Positions 36,001 to 46,451 of a stretch of 64,000 bases of DNA are shown piece after piece. The notes under the pieces are model-generated. The model was not told where the DNA came from and ran no database searches. It saw only the letters and a program-made list of their open reading frames with translations. Position numbers and translations under genes: made by a program. Source of the stretch: an uncultured Bacteroidales bacterium. Its GTDB lineage: Bacteria > Bacteroidota > Bacteroidia > Bacteroidales > Paludibacteraceae. Where the stretch lies: positions 1 through 64,000 of the forward strand of contig CACXCA010000074.1 in assembly GCA_902766045.1 (NCBI GenBank). The letters run 5' to 3'. Each line of letters opens with the position of its first letter. Within the stretch, counting starts at the first letter, position 1.

Positions 36001-36812
36001 GTTGCTGCACCATTAAATGGTTCTACAGTCGTTGGGAAGTTATGAGTCTCCGCCTTTAATGAGATAACAGACTTGATTTTCTTCACTTCAAAGAAATCAG
36101 GCTTATCACCTCTAGCAGGCGCAAACTGTTCAATTACAGGTCCATCATTGAAAGCTACATTATCTTTGTAAGCCGATACAATCTTATTAGGATTCTCTGA
36201 CGATGTTTTCTTAATCATTTGGAACAAAGAGGACTCCTTCTCTTCGCCATCGATGACAAACAATCCACCGAATATCTTATGACGACAATGCTCTGAGTTT
36301 ACCTGAGAGAAACCAAAGACTTCACTATCTGTTAGTTTACGTCCTATTTTTTTACTGACACCATTCAGATAATCCATTTCCTGCTGACACAAAGCCAACC
36401 CTTCCTGTTGATTATATGCAGCCAAATCATCAATATATACAATTGGATCCGGTTTTTTATCAATAGTAAATATGGATTGATCTAGACCATCATATACACG
36501 TTGCAACATAGGATCATGTTCAGAATCCTTTCCCTTTGCTGCAAAATACTCTTCGATACGGCGAATGCCTTTGAGTGACATATTCTGAGTAATTTCAACA
36601 GCATTGGTACTCCATGGAGTAATCATCTCACGACGAGGACCAATAAACCATCCTGAAACTTTCTCTACATCCACAAACTCAGCTCCACTGAAAAGCCAAG
36701 TAAGCTTCTCTATATCCTGAGCATCAAATTTCTTTTCTGCATCAACAGCTAAATAACCATTATCTGCTTTTTTAAAAAATAGAACCATATATTGAATGTT
36801 TTTTATTTTCAA
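33099..36812 (-). CDS. purL: Phosphoribosylformylglycinamidine synthase
   Basis: A single-chain PurL of 1,237 residues for the fourth step of de novo purine synthesis (FGAR + glutamine + ATP to FGAM). Domains in order: N-terminal PurS-like region; FGAM synthase core with the [10 protein letters not shown] motif and [27 protein letters not shown] segment at about 180-290; second AIRS-like half; and a C-terminal class I glutaminase with the nucleophile in [10 protein letters not shown] and the catalytic triad region with PHLERA. Length fits the large, one-piece Gram-negative type. Its own promoter makes it a single-gene unit. Confidence 0.96.
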   Translation of the reverse strand: [1237 protein letters not shown]

Positions 36813-36825
36813 TCCTAAGAGTATG

Positions 36826-36856
36826 CAAAATTAGTCATATTTTCAGAGTTGTACAA
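36826..36856 (-). promoter_or_regulatory. Promoter of purL
   Basis: Minus strand TTG (plus 36854-36856), 20-base spacer, TAATTTTG (plus 36826-36833), 14 bases before the purL ATG. No purine riboswitch-like fold was identified in the short leader. Confidence 0.7.
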
Positions 36857-36924
36857 TTTTATTGTGTCCTTTAAATCCCACATCTCCGATAAGTTATGAA
36901 CAACGTCACAACCATCTGCCTCTT

Positions 36925-37284
36925 TCACTTGTGACGCATATATGTATATTCTCCCATGTTATACCATAGAATGCAGGTATCTCCAACTGAATAATATAAA
37001 TAATAATAAGGATTCACTTCACAGGTAACAATTTTCTTTGAGTTGACCAATTCAACATCAATATACGGAACGTCATGAGGATCTGACTGTAAGCCGTGCT
37101 TAGACAAACAAGTGGAAACCTCCTCATATATATTAACAATCACGCCTTCCTCTTCATGAGGTGCCGCAACAGGTTTCGTCAGGAAATAATAAAGTCCGCC
37201 GAATATCCCGACAAAAAGGACAATTCCTAAGATTATAAGAAATGACAATGGCTTCTCAGACCTATTTATTGTTTTGACCCTCAT
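36925..37284 (-). CDS. Hypothetical membrane-anchored protein (119 aa)
   Basis: A 119-residue protein with one strong transmembrane segment (about 14-35, SFLIILGIVLFVGIFGGLYY) after a short basic N-terminus (RVKTINRSEK), so the C-terminal 80 residues should be outside the cytoplasm. That part has a Y/V-rich beta pattern and two cysteines that might pair (C58 and C79 in VSTCLSKHG and IVTCEVN, with a third near the end). No family is recognised. It follows the hairpin terminator of pgm by about 20 bases and precedes purL. Confidence 0.6.
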   Translation of the reverse strand: MRVKTINRSEKPLSFLIILGIVLFVGIFGGLYYFLTKPVAAPHEEEGVIVNIYEEVSTCLSKHGLQSDPHDVPYIDVELVNSKKIVTCEVNPYYYLYYSVGDTCILWYNMGEYTYMRHK

Positions 37285-37304
37285 TGTATTAATTTTTTAA
37301 TGAA

Positions 37305-37346
37305 AAGAGGGAGAACTCGAATCAGAAAATACGAGTTCTCCCTCTT
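37305..37346 (-). terminator. Strong hairpin terminator after pgm
   Basis: A perfect 15-bp stem (37305-37319 with 37332-37346, AAGAGGGAGAACTCG and its complement) with a 12-base loop, followed on the minus strand by TTTT. It ends the secA-lgt-nagB-pgm transcript. Confidence 0.75.
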
Positions 37347-37385
37347 GTTCTATTGTACTAAGAATGAACACTAAGGCTCAACATC

Positions 37386-39128
37386 CTATAGGTTCAAAGA
37401 TTTCTTAATAGCTTCAACTTTTGTATTAGCAATATCACAAGCCTTCTTATATTCAGAAGCATCTTTCATATCGCCCTTCACCTCAATATAGAACTTGATC
37501 TTTGGTTCTGTACCAGAAGGACGTACGCTGACTTTTGTTCCATCCTCTGTGAACCATTGGATTACATTAGCAGTCTCAGGCATATCAATATCCTTTACTT
37601 CACCACACTTCACACATGTCTGCTTCAATGATTTGAAATCTTTTATCTTCTTCACTGGTGAACCTGCCAACTCTGTAGGAGGGTTTTGACGGAAGTTCTC
37701 CATCATTGCCTTGATTTCATCCGCACCACTCTTACCTGGTTTCACAACGCTAATAGCACTTTCTCTTTGGAATCCATACTCCTTATAGATATTCATAAGT
37801 AATTCATAAAGAGTCATGCCATTATCTTTTGCCCATGCTGCAATTTCACAGATAAGACAGATAGAAGCAGGAGAATCTTTATCTCGTACCTTATCGTAAG
37901 GCAAGAAGCCGAATGACTCCTCTCCACCTCCGATGTACTTCTCCTTTCCTTCATTCATACGGATTCTATAAGCGATCCATTTGAAACCTGTATATTCATC
38001 GTAAAGTTTCACATTATTCTTATCAGCAATCTCGCGAATCAACTCAGATGTAACAATGGTCTTTACCAAGAACTCATTACCTTTCAATTTACCCAACTTC
38101 TTCATGTTGGTGATGATGTAATAACAGAACATCATACATGTCTGATTACCATTGATAATCACCCATTCACCTTTATCATCGCGACATACAATAGCCAAAC
38201 GGTCAGCATCAGGATCAGAAGCAATCACCAAGTCAGCTCCAAGCTTCGTACCTAAATTCATACCCATTGTCATTGCCTCTGAGTTCTCTGGATTAGGAGA
38301 TTTAACAGTTGGGAAATTTCCATCAATAACCATTTGTTCTGGCACTACATTGATGTTCTGGAATCCCCAAGAACGAAGACACAAAGGGATGATTACTCTA
38401 CCCGTACCATGCAATGGAGAATAGACAATATTTAAGTCTTTCTGACGATTTATAACCTCTTGATCCACCATGGCTTCCTTAACAGCCATCATGTAGTCAT
38501 AATCCATTTCACCACCAATGATAGTGATCAAATCCTTGTTGGCTGTGAACTTAACATCCTCAATTTGAACTTTATTCACTTCATCAATGATACCCTTATC
38601 ATGTGGAGCCAATACCTGAGCACCATCCTCCCAGTAGGCCTTATATCCATTGTATTCCTTTGGATTATGAGATGCAGTGATGTTCACACCACTTTGGCAA
38701 CCCAACTGACGGATAGCAAATGAAATCTCTGGTGTTGGTCTTAAGCTTTCAAATAAATATGCACGGATACCATTAGCTGAAAAGATATCAGCAACAATCT
38801 CTGCAAATAAACGAGAGTTGTTTCGGCAATCATGACCTACAACAACACTGATTTCCTTCTTCCCAGCAAATGCTTTTTTTAGATAGTTAGCCAATCCCTG
38901 AGTAGCCATACCTACCACGTACTTATTCATACGATTGGTACCCACACCCATGATGCCACGCAAACCACCTGTTCCGAACTCCAAGTTCTGGTAGAAAGCA
39001 TCAATTAAATCCGTCTTATCTGAATTATCCAACAAACGTTGTACTTCCTTCTTTGTCTCAGCATCAAAATTACCACTTAGCCACGCGTTTGCCTTTGCGG
39101 TAACATCTTGCAATAAAGCATTATCCAT
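37386..39128 (-). CDS. pgm: Phosphohexomutase (phosphoglucomutase/phosphomannomutase family)
   Basis: A 580-residue cytoplasmic alpha-D-phosphohexomutase that moves the phosphate between C6 and C1 of a sugar. The phosphoserine is S153 in T-A-S-H-N-P, the metal loop D-P-D-A-D-R is present, the substrate loop reads GGGEESFGF, and the C-terminal phosphate-binding loop is R-P-S-G-T-E-P-K. It belongs to the longer, PGM2-like members common in Bacteroidetes. As the last gene of the secA-lgt-nagB-pgm operon it supplies glucose-1-phosphate, matching the nucleotidyltransferase and galE at 28.9-30.8 kb. Substrate range is inferred. Confidence 0.9.
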   Translation of the reverse strand: MDNALLQDVTAKANAWLSGNFDAETKKEVQRLLDNSDKTDLIDAFYQNLEFGTGGLRGIMGVGTNRMNKYVVGMATQGLANYLKKAFAGKKEISVVVGHDCRNNSRLFAEIVADIFSANGIRAYLFESLRPTPEISFAIRQLGCQSGVNITASHNPKEYNGYKAYWEDGAQVLAPHDKGIIDEVNKVQIEDVKFTANKDLITIIGGEMDYDYMMAVKEAMVDQEVINRQKDLNIVYSPLHGTGRVIIPLCLRSWGFQNINVVPEQMVIDGNFPTVKSPNPENSEAMTMGMNLGTKLGADLVIASDPDADRLAIVCRDDKGEWVIINGNQTCMMFCYYIITNMKKLGKLKGNEFLVKTIVTSELIREIADKNNVKLYDEYTGFKWIAYRIRMNEGKEKYIGGGEESFGFLPYDKVRDKDSPASICLICEIAAWAKDNGMTLYELLMNIYKEYGFQRESAISVVKPGKSGADEIKAMMENFRQNPPTELAGSPVKKIKDFKSLKQTCVKCGEVKDIDMPETANVIQWFTEDGTKVSVRPSGTEPKIKFYIEVKGDMKDASEYKKACDIANTKVEAIKKSLNL

Positions 39129-39143
39129 ATTAATATGATCTTA

Positions 39144-39938
39144 TTATAACAAATTATCTTTTTCAATTCCCTTAAAATAGCGATATGTTGAGACTCTTAA
39201 ATCATAAGTAGCCAACTCATCACAAACAATGATACCATTCTTATGCAATTGTAGTGCACTTAACGTACACATCTGACTAACACCGCCTTCGATAGCTTGT
39301 TGTAATGCACGAGCCTTATTGTAACCACTTACAAGAATCAATACTTCTTTGGCATCCATGATAGTTCCTACTCCAACTGTCAATGCAGATGTTGGCACAC
39401 TTGTCGTGTCATTTTCAAAGAATCTTGAGTTTGCTATGATAGTATCCAAAGAAAGATGTTTTAAACGAGTACGGGATGTCAACGATGATCCTGGCTCATT
39501 GAAAGCAATATGTCCGTCAGGACCAATACCACCAACAAACAACTGGATGCCACCAGCCATCTTGATACGTGCTTCATATTCAGCACACTCCTTTTCAAGA
39601 TCTGCTGCATTACCATTAAGAATATTTACTTGATTCTCAGGAATATCAATATATTTGAAGAAATTGTTCCACATAAATGAATAATAACTCTCAGGATGTT
39701 CCTTAGGCAAGTTAACATATTCATCCATATTGAATGTTATCACATTCTTAAAAGATACGATTCCCTCCTTATTCATTTTAATAAGTTCACGGTACATACC
39801 TAAAGGTGAAGAACCTGTAGGAAGACCCAATACAAACTTACGATCTGCTGTCGGTTGAAACTTGTTTATGGTATCTGCTACATGTTTTGCAGCCCATTTT
39901 GAGACGGATGCGTAATCCGATTGTATAAGAACTCTCAT
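39144..39938 (-). CDS. nagB: Glucosamine-6-phosphate deaminase
   Basis: A 264-residue cytoplasmic enzyme that converts glucosamine 6-phosphate to fructose 6-phosphate and ammonia, feeding amino sugars into glycolysis. The characteristic G-L-P-T-G-S-S-P phosphate loop (about 40-47), the Asp in F-N-M-D-E-Y, the catalytic [17 protein letters not shown] segment, and the A-x-x-V-G-V-G motif are all visible. Length is standard for NagB. Start and stop are 18 and 15 bases from lgt and pgm, so it is within the same operon. Confidence 0.94.
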   Translation of the reverse strand: MRVLIQSDYASVSKWAAKHVADTINKFQPTADRKFVLGLPTGSSPLGMYRELIKMNKEGIVSFKNVITFNMDEYVNLPKEHPESYYSFMWNNFFKYIDIPENQVNILNGNAADLEKECAEYEARIKMAGGIQLFVGGIGPDGHIAFNEPGSSLTSRTRLKHLSLDTIIANSRFFENDTTSVPTSALTVGVGTIMDAKEVLILVSGYNKARALQQAIEGGVSQMCTLSALQLHKNGIIVCDELATYDLRVSTYRYFKGIEKDNLL

Positions 39939-39956
39939 ATTGTATTAAATTTATTA

Positions 39957-40805
39957 TTATTCCCTGGTTAATTTTAATCCCTCACCGTGACGCATTTCAT
40001 TTATCGAGTGATATAGTAAATAGGCACCCCATAGAATAAGAGGGATACTTAATATCTGTCCCATATTTAGAATCATATTCTCCTCGAATGAAACCTGACT
40101 ATTCTTTATGAACTCCAACACAAATCGTGTAAAGAATACAAATTCCAAGAAGATACCATATATGAATCCTTCATATTTACGAGCATTTGTACGCCAATAA
40201 AGAAACATGACAACAGAGAACGTGATCAAACAATATATCATCTCATAAATCTGCGTAGGGTGACTTGGATCCGAAAATATCGGAGAAGCACCCGCTTGCC
40301 AGCTATGAATATTGGTAATGAAACGGAATGCCCATGGCACATCCGTCACATGACCATAAATCTCATGATTCATCAAGTTTCCAAATCGTATGCATGCGCC
40401 ACAAAAAGAGACGGACATGATGATTCGATCTAATACCCATAGATAGTTCTTCTTTACCACTTTCTTGCTGTATATCCATAACGCTATAAATATACCACAA
40501 GCTCCTCCATGACTCGACAATCCACCTTTCCATACGCAGAACACCTCTAACAGGTTATGAGAGTATTCTGAAAATTCATAGAAAAAACAATGTCCTAATC
40601 GAGCTCCTATCACGGTACCGATTAACATGTACAAGAAAATCTTTTCCGTCTGTTCTTCTGGTATTCCTTCTCGATTATAAATCTTTTGAACAATGACGAA
40701 CCCTATCAAGAAACCGATAGCCCACATCAAACCATACCAACGAACTGTGATAGGTCCGAGTGAAATCAAATCAGGATTAACTGTCCATGTAATAAACTCT
40801 AACAT
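39957..40805 (-). CDS. lgt: Prolipoprotein diacylglyceryl transferase
   Basis: A 282-residue inner-membrane enzyme with about seven transmembrane segments that moves diacylglycerol from phosphatidylglycerol to the lipobox cysteine, the first step of lipoprotein maturation. The signature segments are H-G-G-A-C-G-I and the conserved R-F-G-N-L-M-N-H-E-I-Y-G loop (about 135-150), along with the G-A-R-L-G-H region. It would process the several lipoproteins predicted in this window. It is nine bases downstream of secA. Confidence 0.94.
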   Translation of the reverse strand: MLEFITWTVNPDLISLGPITVRWYGLMWAIGFLIGFVIVQKIYNREGIPEEQTEKIFLYMLIGTVIGARLGHCFFYEFSEYSHNLLEVFCVWKGGLSSHGGACGIFIALWIYSKKVVKKNYLWVLDRIIMSVSFCGACIRFGNLMNHEIYGHVTDVPWAFRFITNIHSWQAGASPIFSDPSHPTQIYEMIYCLITFSVVMFLYWRTNARKYEGFIYGIFLEFVFFTRFVLEFIKNSQVSFEENMILNMGQILSIPLILWGAYLLYHSINEMRHGEGLKLTRE

Positions 40806-40814
40806 ATCTTCCCT

Positions 40815-43800
40815 TTATAGGTTTCTACCATGACAATGTTTAAATTTCTTACCAGAACCACATGGACAAGGATCATTTCGGCCTATCTTAGGTTCCGTAC
40901 GAGTAGAAGGCTCTACGCGTCTTCTTAAATCAGGCTGTTGTGAATTCTGATCTTGTCCTCTATTGGATTGATAAGCTGGACGATTAGGTTTTGGCTCTGG
41001 AACAGCCTCTTTAATCTCTTCTGGATCACGTTGCTGTACCGGAATCTGACCTCTCATCAATATAGATACCGACTGACGATCGATCTCCTCCAACATGTTT
41101 TTAAACAAGTTAAATGACTCCAACTTATATATCAACAATGGATCTTTTTGCTCATAACTAGCATTTTGAACAGAATCTCTCAAATCATCCATCTTACGAA
41201 GATTCTCTTTCCAGTTCTCATCCATGATATGCAAAAGAATCATCTTCTCGAAAACTTTAATGATCACCTTACTTTCAGACTCATAGGCAGCCTTCAAGTT
41301 AACAGGGATATTAAACATCTTCCTTCCATCTGTGATTGGGATAATAATATTTTGATATTGTTCTCCCTGAGTCTCATATACTTGTTTAATAACTGGATTC
41401 GCTATTTCTGCAATATGATCCATTTTTCTCTTGAATGAATCCATTGCAGCATGGAACAATTTTTCAACAAGATCACTGTCCTTCATCTCCTTAAATTCAT
41501 CCAATGAGACAGGTGCATCGATGGCAAATAACATCATTGTATCCTCTACAAACTTATCATATTGTAGATTTATCTTTGAGTCACTTACAATCATCTGTGC
41601 CATATCATATATCATGTTCATGATATTAACACCCAATCTCTCTCCCATCAATGTCTGACGACGTTTCTTATACACTACCTCACGTTGTGCATTCATTACA
41701 TCATCATACTCCAACAAGCGTTTACGAATACCGAAGTGGTTCTCTTCTACCTTCTTCTGTGCACGCTCAATAGACTTAGAAATCATTGGATGCTCAATCA
41801 CCTCTCCTTCTTTAAATCCTAACTTATCCATGATTCCTGTTATTCTTTCAGAACCAAATAGACGCATCAGGTTATCTTCCAATGATACATAGAACACTGA
41901 TGATCCTGGGTCTCCCTGACGACCAGAACGACCACGCAACTGACGGTCAACACGACGTGACTCATGTCTTTCCGTACCAATGATTGCCAATCCTCCTGCA
42001 GCCTTCACCTCGTCAGAAAGTCTAATATCGGTTCCACGACCAGCCATGTTCGTCGCAATAGTAACGGTACGACCCAAACCAGCCTGTGCAACGATCTCAG
42101 CTTCCTTTTGATGTAACTTCGCATTCAAGACATTGTGCTCAATCTTACGAAGAGTCAACATCTTACTTAACTTTTCAGAGATGTCAACCGATGTGGTTCC
42201 CACCAATACAGGGCGACCAGCATCAACCAAACGACAAATCTCCTCAATGACTGCATTATACTTCTCACGTCTGGTACGATATACACGATCATCCATATCG
42301 ATACGAGCGATAGGTTTATTCGTAGGAATAACCACAACATCCAATTTATAGATATTCCAGAACTCACCTGCCTCCGTTTCAGCCGTACCGGTCATACCTG
42401 CCAATTTCTTGTACATACGGAAGTAGTTCTGCAACGTAATCGTCGCAAACGTCTGAGTAGGAGCTTCTACTGTCACCTTTTCTTTTGCTTCAATTGCTTG
42501 ATGAAGACCATCTGAGTAACGACGGCCCTCCATAATACGTCCAGTTTGCTCATCTACAATCTTTACCTTACCATCTATAATGACGTATTCCTGATCTTTT
42601 TCAAACAATGTATATGCCTTCAACAACTGACTGATTGTGTGAACACGTTCCAACTTCACAGAATAGTTCTGCATATACTCATCCTTCTTCTGAATCTTCT
42701 CCTCTGGAGTAAGATTTTCATTCTCCAATGCAGAGATCTGAGATGTGATGTCAGGCAAAACAAAGAATTCAGGATCTTCTGATGCACCAGTTAAGGCATC
42801 AATACCTTTATCTGTCAGCTCTATTGAACGATGTTTTTCATCAATAACAAAGTATAATGGATCTGTCGCTATATGCATATTCTTATTTTGTTCCTGCATA
42901 TAGTACTCTTCCGTTGAAAGCAAAATCGATTTATTACCCTGCTCACTTAAGAATTTGATGAGCGGTGTATTCTTAGGCAATGCTTTATATGAACGGAACA
43001 AAGCTAAAGCACCAGCCTCCTGATCTTTTTTATCGCTCGATTTCAGCAACTGTTTAGCCTCCGTCAGATAATTAGTTGCCATAGTACGTTGCAATGCCAC
43101 CAGTCTCTCAACACGAGGACATAGCTCATCAAACTTCTGATCATCGCCTTTAGGAACAGGACCTGATATGATTAAAGGAGTACGTGCGTCATCAATCAAG
43201 ACAGAATCGACCTCATCGACAATCGCAAAATTATGCCGACGTTGCACCAATTCTTCTGGTGACGTAGCCATATTATCACGAAGGTAGTCAAAACCGAATT
43301 CATTGTTTGTACCAAACGTAATATCAGCCATATATGCTTTACGACGTTCTGGCGAATTAGGTCTATGCTTATCGATACAATCTACGCTTAGTCCATGGAA
43401 CATATACAACGGACCCATCCATTCAGAGTCACGTTTTGACAGATAGTCGTTCACCGTTATGACATGAACACCTTCTCCTGTCAATGCATTCAAGAAAACT
43501 GGCAAAGTAGCAACGAGCGTCTTTCCTTCTCCGGTAGCCATCTCCGCAATCTTACCTTGATGCAACACAACACCACCGAAGATCTGTACATCATAATGAA
43601 CCATATCCCATCGGATATCGTTTCCTCCAGCCATCCAGTGATTATGATAGATTGCCTTGTCTCCATCAATCTCAACAAAATCCTTTGTAGTAGCCAACTC
43701 ACGATCCATCTCAGTAGCAGTCACCTCAATGGTTTCGTTAGTTGCAAAACGACGAGCCGTATCACGTACAATCGCAAACACTTCCAAAAGTACGTCATCC

Positions 43801-44108
43801 AATACCTCTCCGTATTTCTTTATAACTACATCATCAAGACGATCAATCTCCTGATAAGTACGTTCGCGCTCTTCTATTTCCTGACTCTCAATCTGTGAAC
43901 GTAACTCAGCTATCTGGGCAACCTCTGCTGCCACATACATTTTTATCTTATTACGTATCTGAGCTGTTTTCGAACGCAATTCATCATTACTCAATTTCTC
44001 CATTTCTGGAGCCAATGCCCGTATTTTATCTACATACGGTTGTATAGCGCGCCTATCTTTTTGCGCTTTATTCCCAAATAGTTTGGACAAAAAACTATTA
44101 ATATTCAT
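40815..44108 (-). CDS. secA: Preprotein translocase ATPase SecA
   Basis: From ATG 44108 this gives 1,097 residues, long for SecA but normal for Bacteroidetes, which have insertions in the nucleotide-binding half. Motifs: Walker A M-A-T-G-E-G-K-T, the [15 protein letters not shown] motif II region, the [27 protein letters not shown] arginine-finger region, and the zinc-binding C-terminus [17 protein letters not shown]. An in-frame ATG at 44171 would add 21 hydrophobic residues, and it lies upstream of the -7 box; it is rejected. It opens the operon with lgt, nagB and pgm. Confidence 0.97.
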   Translation of the reverse strand: MNINSFLSKLFGNKAQKDRRAIQPYVDKIRALAPEMEKLSNDELRSKTAQIRNKIKMYVAAEVAQIAELRSQIESQEIEERERTYQEIDRLDDVVIKKYGEVLDDVLLEVFAIVRDTARRFATNETIEVTATEMDRELATTKDFVEIDGDKAIYHNHWMAGGNDIRWDMVHYDVQIFGGVVLHQGKIAEMATGEGKTLVATLPVFLNALTGEGVHVITVNDYLSKRDSEWMGPLYMFHGLSVDCIDKHRPNSPERRKAYMADITFGTNNEFGFDYLRDNMATSPEELVQRRHNFAIVDEVDSVLIDDARTPLIISGPVPKGDDQKFDELCPRVERLVALQRTMATNYLTEAKQLLKSSDKKDQEAGALALFRSYKALPKNTPLIKFLSEQGNKSILLSTEEYYMQEQNKNMHIATDPLYFVIDEKHRSIELTDKGIDALTGASEDPEFFVLPDITSQISALENENLTPEEKIQKKDEYMQNYSVKLERVHTISQLLKAYTLFEKDQEYVIIDGKVKIVDEQTGRIMEGRRYSDGLHQAIEAKEKVTVEAPTQTFATITLQNYFRMYKKLAGMTGTAETEAGEFWNIYKLDVVVIPTNKPIARIDMDDRVYRTRREKYNAVIEEICRLVDAGRPVLVGTTSVDISEKLSKMLTLRKIEHNVLNAKLHQKEAEIVAQAGLGRTVTIATNMAGRGTDIRLSDEVKAAGGLAIIGTERHESRRVDRQLRGRSGRQGDPGSSVFYVSLEDNLMRLFGSERITGIMDKLGFKEGEVIEHPMISKSIERAQKKVEENHFGIRKRLLEYDDVMNAQREVVYKKRRQTLMGERLGVNIMNMIYDMAQMIVSDSKINLQYDKFVEDTMMLFAIDAPVSLDEFKEMKDSDLVEKLFHAAMDSFKRKMDHIAEIANPVIKQVYETQGEQYQNIIIPITDGRKMFNIPVNLKAAYESESKVIIKVFEKMILLHIMDENWKENLRKMDDLRDSVQNASYEQKDPLLIYKLESFNLFKNMLEEIDRQSVSILMRGQIPVQQRDPEEIKEAVPEPKPNRPAYQSNRGQDQNSQQPDLRRRVEPSTRTEPKIGRNDPCPCGSGKKFKHCHGRNL

Positions 44109-44131
44109 AAAACATATTTTTATATCGTTTG

Positions 44132-44139
44132 CAAATTTA
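44132..44139 (-). promoter_or_regulatory. -7 box for secA
   Basis: TAAATTTG on the minus strand, 23 bases before the secA ATG (44108) and downstream of the rejected ATG at 44171. Confidence 0.55.
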
Positions 44140-44192
44140 AAAAAAAAAAGAGTATCTGCCCCATATTTCAAACAAAGTTCATAAGTTTTTTA

Positions 44193-44200
44193 TATATTTG
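44193..44200 (+). promoter_or_regulatory. -7 box for the sugar transferase
   Basis: TATATTTG fits TAnnTTTG and ends 44 bases before ATG 44245; divergent from secA. Confidence 0.45.
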
Positions 44201-44244
44201 CATTAAACTTCGAAAGAAGGTGTTTTTTAAGTCAAGACGCATAG

Positions 44245-45657
44245 ATGAGAACTAAAAAGCAGCAGCAACATACAAGCATCATTAAAATGCTTGTTGCCAT
44301 AGGAGATTTTCTATGGATAAATATATTGTTTTCCGTTTTAACCTATTTATATAGGGAACAGTTTGGAGGAATAGACTTAGGCCATTTTAAATATGATCTC
44401 GTTATTATTAACATGTCTTATGCCATCAGTTTATTTAACTTCGGCATCATATTGGACAAACGTATCGTCTTCTCTGAAAAAATCATCGCTTTAGTCACAC
44501 AAACAGTAACGCTTTTCGCAATCATTGCACTGGCTTCTTTTACGGTTTTAAATAATTATGTTTTTTCTACCGTCAACTGGTTTGTTTTTATCTCTCTTTC
44601 TTTTGTCTTCATCTCTATTTGGCGTATCACCTTCCGATATATTTTGAAATTATACAGAAGTAAAGGAGGAAATTCCAGAAATATTATAATCCTAGGGGCT
44701 GGACGTGTAGCCAACCAGGTGTACAATACAAACATTACCAACCTAGTCTATGGATATAAGTTCATGGGCTTTTTTGATGATCGTGAGCCTTCTGACTATA
44801 AAGTGAATCCCGACCTAGTTAAAGGAAAGCTCGCTGATGTCGAAAATTTTGTAATCGAAAATCAAATTGATGAAATCATCTGTGCTCTTCCTGCGGGTGA
44901 CGATCGTAAGGCCGTCCCAATCATGAAATATGCAGAAAATAATCTTGTCCGATTTATGATCGTCCCTGATTTTATGCGTTTCATCAACCGATCGGTTTCT
45001 CTTTCCTTCTTGGATAACTCAATTCCTATCGTTTCACTTCGAGAAGAACCGTTACGAAGGACATCCAATCTTGTGATTAAACGTGTCTTCGATATCATTA
45101 CATCCCTATTATTCCTAGTTACAATATTCCCTATTCTGTTCATTATCTTAGCTCCAATCATCAAATACACCTCCGAAGGACCTATATTCTTCAAACAGAA
45201 AAGAACTGGCGAAAACGGAATAGAATTCAATTGTCTGAAGTTCAGAACTATGAAGGTGAATAAGGATGCTGATGAGGTTCAAGCCACAAAACACGATGAC
45301 CGTGTAACCCCTATAGGTGCATTCATGAGAAAAACAAATCTTGATGAAATGCCACAATTCCTTAATGTGCTTATTGGTGATATGTCAATTGTCGGTCCTC
45401 GTCCCCACATGCTTAAACACACACAAATGTATTCCCAGTTGATCGATAAATATATGGTACGGCACTTCGCCAAACCAGGTATTACCGGATGGGCTCAAGT
45501 AACTGGATATAGAGGAGAGACAAAAGAATTATCTGAAATGGAAGGTCGTGTAAAACAGGATGTATGGTACATCGAAAACTGGACGTTCTGGCTAGATATC
45601 AAGATAATCTTCAAAACACTTAAAAATATGATCAAAGGAGAAGACAATGCTTATTAA
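44245..45657 (+). CDS. Undecaprenyl-phosphate sugar phosphotransferase (WcaJ/WbaP-like)
   Basis: A 470-residue polyprenol-phosphate phosphoglycosyltransferase that starts exopolysaccharide or capsule repeat-unit assembly by moving a sugar-1-phosphate from a UDP-sugar to undecaprenyl phosphate. There are four N-terminal transmembrane segments, a CoA-binding-3/Rossmann-like cytoplasmic domain (NIIILGAGRVANQVY), a fifth membrane segment at about 280-305, and the catalytic domain with F-K-Q-K-R-T-G, then K-F-R-T-M and D-E-M-P-Q-F-L-N-V-L, ending in M-S-I-V-G-P-R-P. It stands alone; no glycosyltransferase cluster follows in the window. The sugar is not determined. Confidence 0.9.
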   Translation: MRTKKQQQHTSIIKMLVAIGDFLWINILFSVLTYLYREQFGGIDLGHFKYDLVIINMSYAISLFNFGIILDKRIVFSEKIIALVTQTVTLFAIIALASFTVLNNYVFSTVNWFVFISLSFVFISIWRITFRYILKLYRSKGGNSRNIIILGAGRVANQVYNTNITNLVYGYKFMGFFDDREPSDYKVNPDLVKGKLADVENFVIENQIDEIICALPAGDDRKAVPIMKYAENNLVRFMIVPDFMRFINRSVSLSFLDNSIPIVSLREEPLRRTSNLVIKRVFDIITSLLFLVTIFPILFIILAPIIKYTSEGPIFFKQKRTGENGIEFNCLKFRTMKVNKDADEVQATKHDDRVTPIGAFMRKTNLDEMPQFLNVLIGDMSIVGPRPHMLKHTQMYSQLIDKYMVRHFAKPGITGWAQVTGYRGETKELSEMEGRVKQDVWYIENWTFWLDIKIIFKTLKNMIKGEDNAY

Positions 45658-45771
45658 AATCACTCCAAAATAAAAATATCGTTCAATTTTTACACCATAG
45701 ATTACATTCAACTCAACTCCCCTTTTTTTATTTTATTCTCAACTCTCGCCAATAGATAGATTTCTATTGTA

Positions 45772-46434
45772 TCACCATTTTATCTCCTCAATACCTTTTT
45801 GACGTAGATAGTCATTTGCCTGACGAAAATGTCCACATCCTATAAACCCACGGTAAGCTGAAAGTGGAGAGGGATGAACAGCTTTCAAAACAAGATGTTT
45901 CTTCGTATCAATCACACTACCCTTCTTCTGTGCGTATGATCCCCATAACATAAAAACCAAATGTTCTCTCTTATCCGATAACTCCTTGATCACGCTATCT
46001 GTAAACTCCTCCCATCCCTTATTCTGATGTGATCCAGCCATACCTGCACGTACCGTAAGTGTTGCGTTGAGGAGAAACACCCCCTGTTTCGCCCACCGCT
46101 CTAAATTACCACTGGCAGGGAATGGGATGCCTAAATCTCTCTCTATCTCTTTGAAGATATTAATAAGAGATGGAGGGAACTGTACACCATCGTTAACAGA
46201 AAAACATAACCCATGTGCTTGTCCATATCCATGATATGGATCCTGTCCGATAATTACCACCTTAACCTTATCGAAAGGACAAATATTAAAAGCATTAAAG
46301 ATCAACTTTGCTGGAGGATATATTGTTTGGGTTTGATATTCTTTTCTGACAAATGAAGTCAATAATGAGAAATACGGTTTCTCAAACTCATCTTTTAATA
46401 CTTCATGCCATGATGGCTCAATCTTTACTTCCAT
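45772..46434 (-). CDS. ung: Uracil-DNA glycosylase
   Basis: A 220-residue family 1 uracil-DNA glycosylase that removes uracil from DNA at the start of base excision repair. The catalytic water-activating loop [10 protein letters not shown] and the DNA-binding [11 protein letters not shown] loop are both intact. It starts 17 bases after the metallopeptidase stop codon of the tubulin/VWA operon and runs in the same direction, so it may be transcribed with it by chance; it is a housekeeping enzyme. It ends facing the sugar transferase. Confidence 0.96.
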   Translation of the reverse strand: MEVKIEPSWHEVLKDEFEKPYFSLLTSFVRKEYQTQTIYPPAKLIFNAFNICPFDKVKVVIIGQDPYHGYGQAHGLCFSVNDGVQFPPSLINIFKEIERDLGIPFPASGNLERWAKQGVFLLNATLTVRAGMAGSHQNKGWEEFTDSVIKELSDKREHLVFMLWGSYAQKKGSVIDTKKHLVLKAVHPSPLSAYRGFIGCGHFRQANDYLRQKGIEEIKW

Positions 46435-46451
46435 ATATAAAAATTTCTATG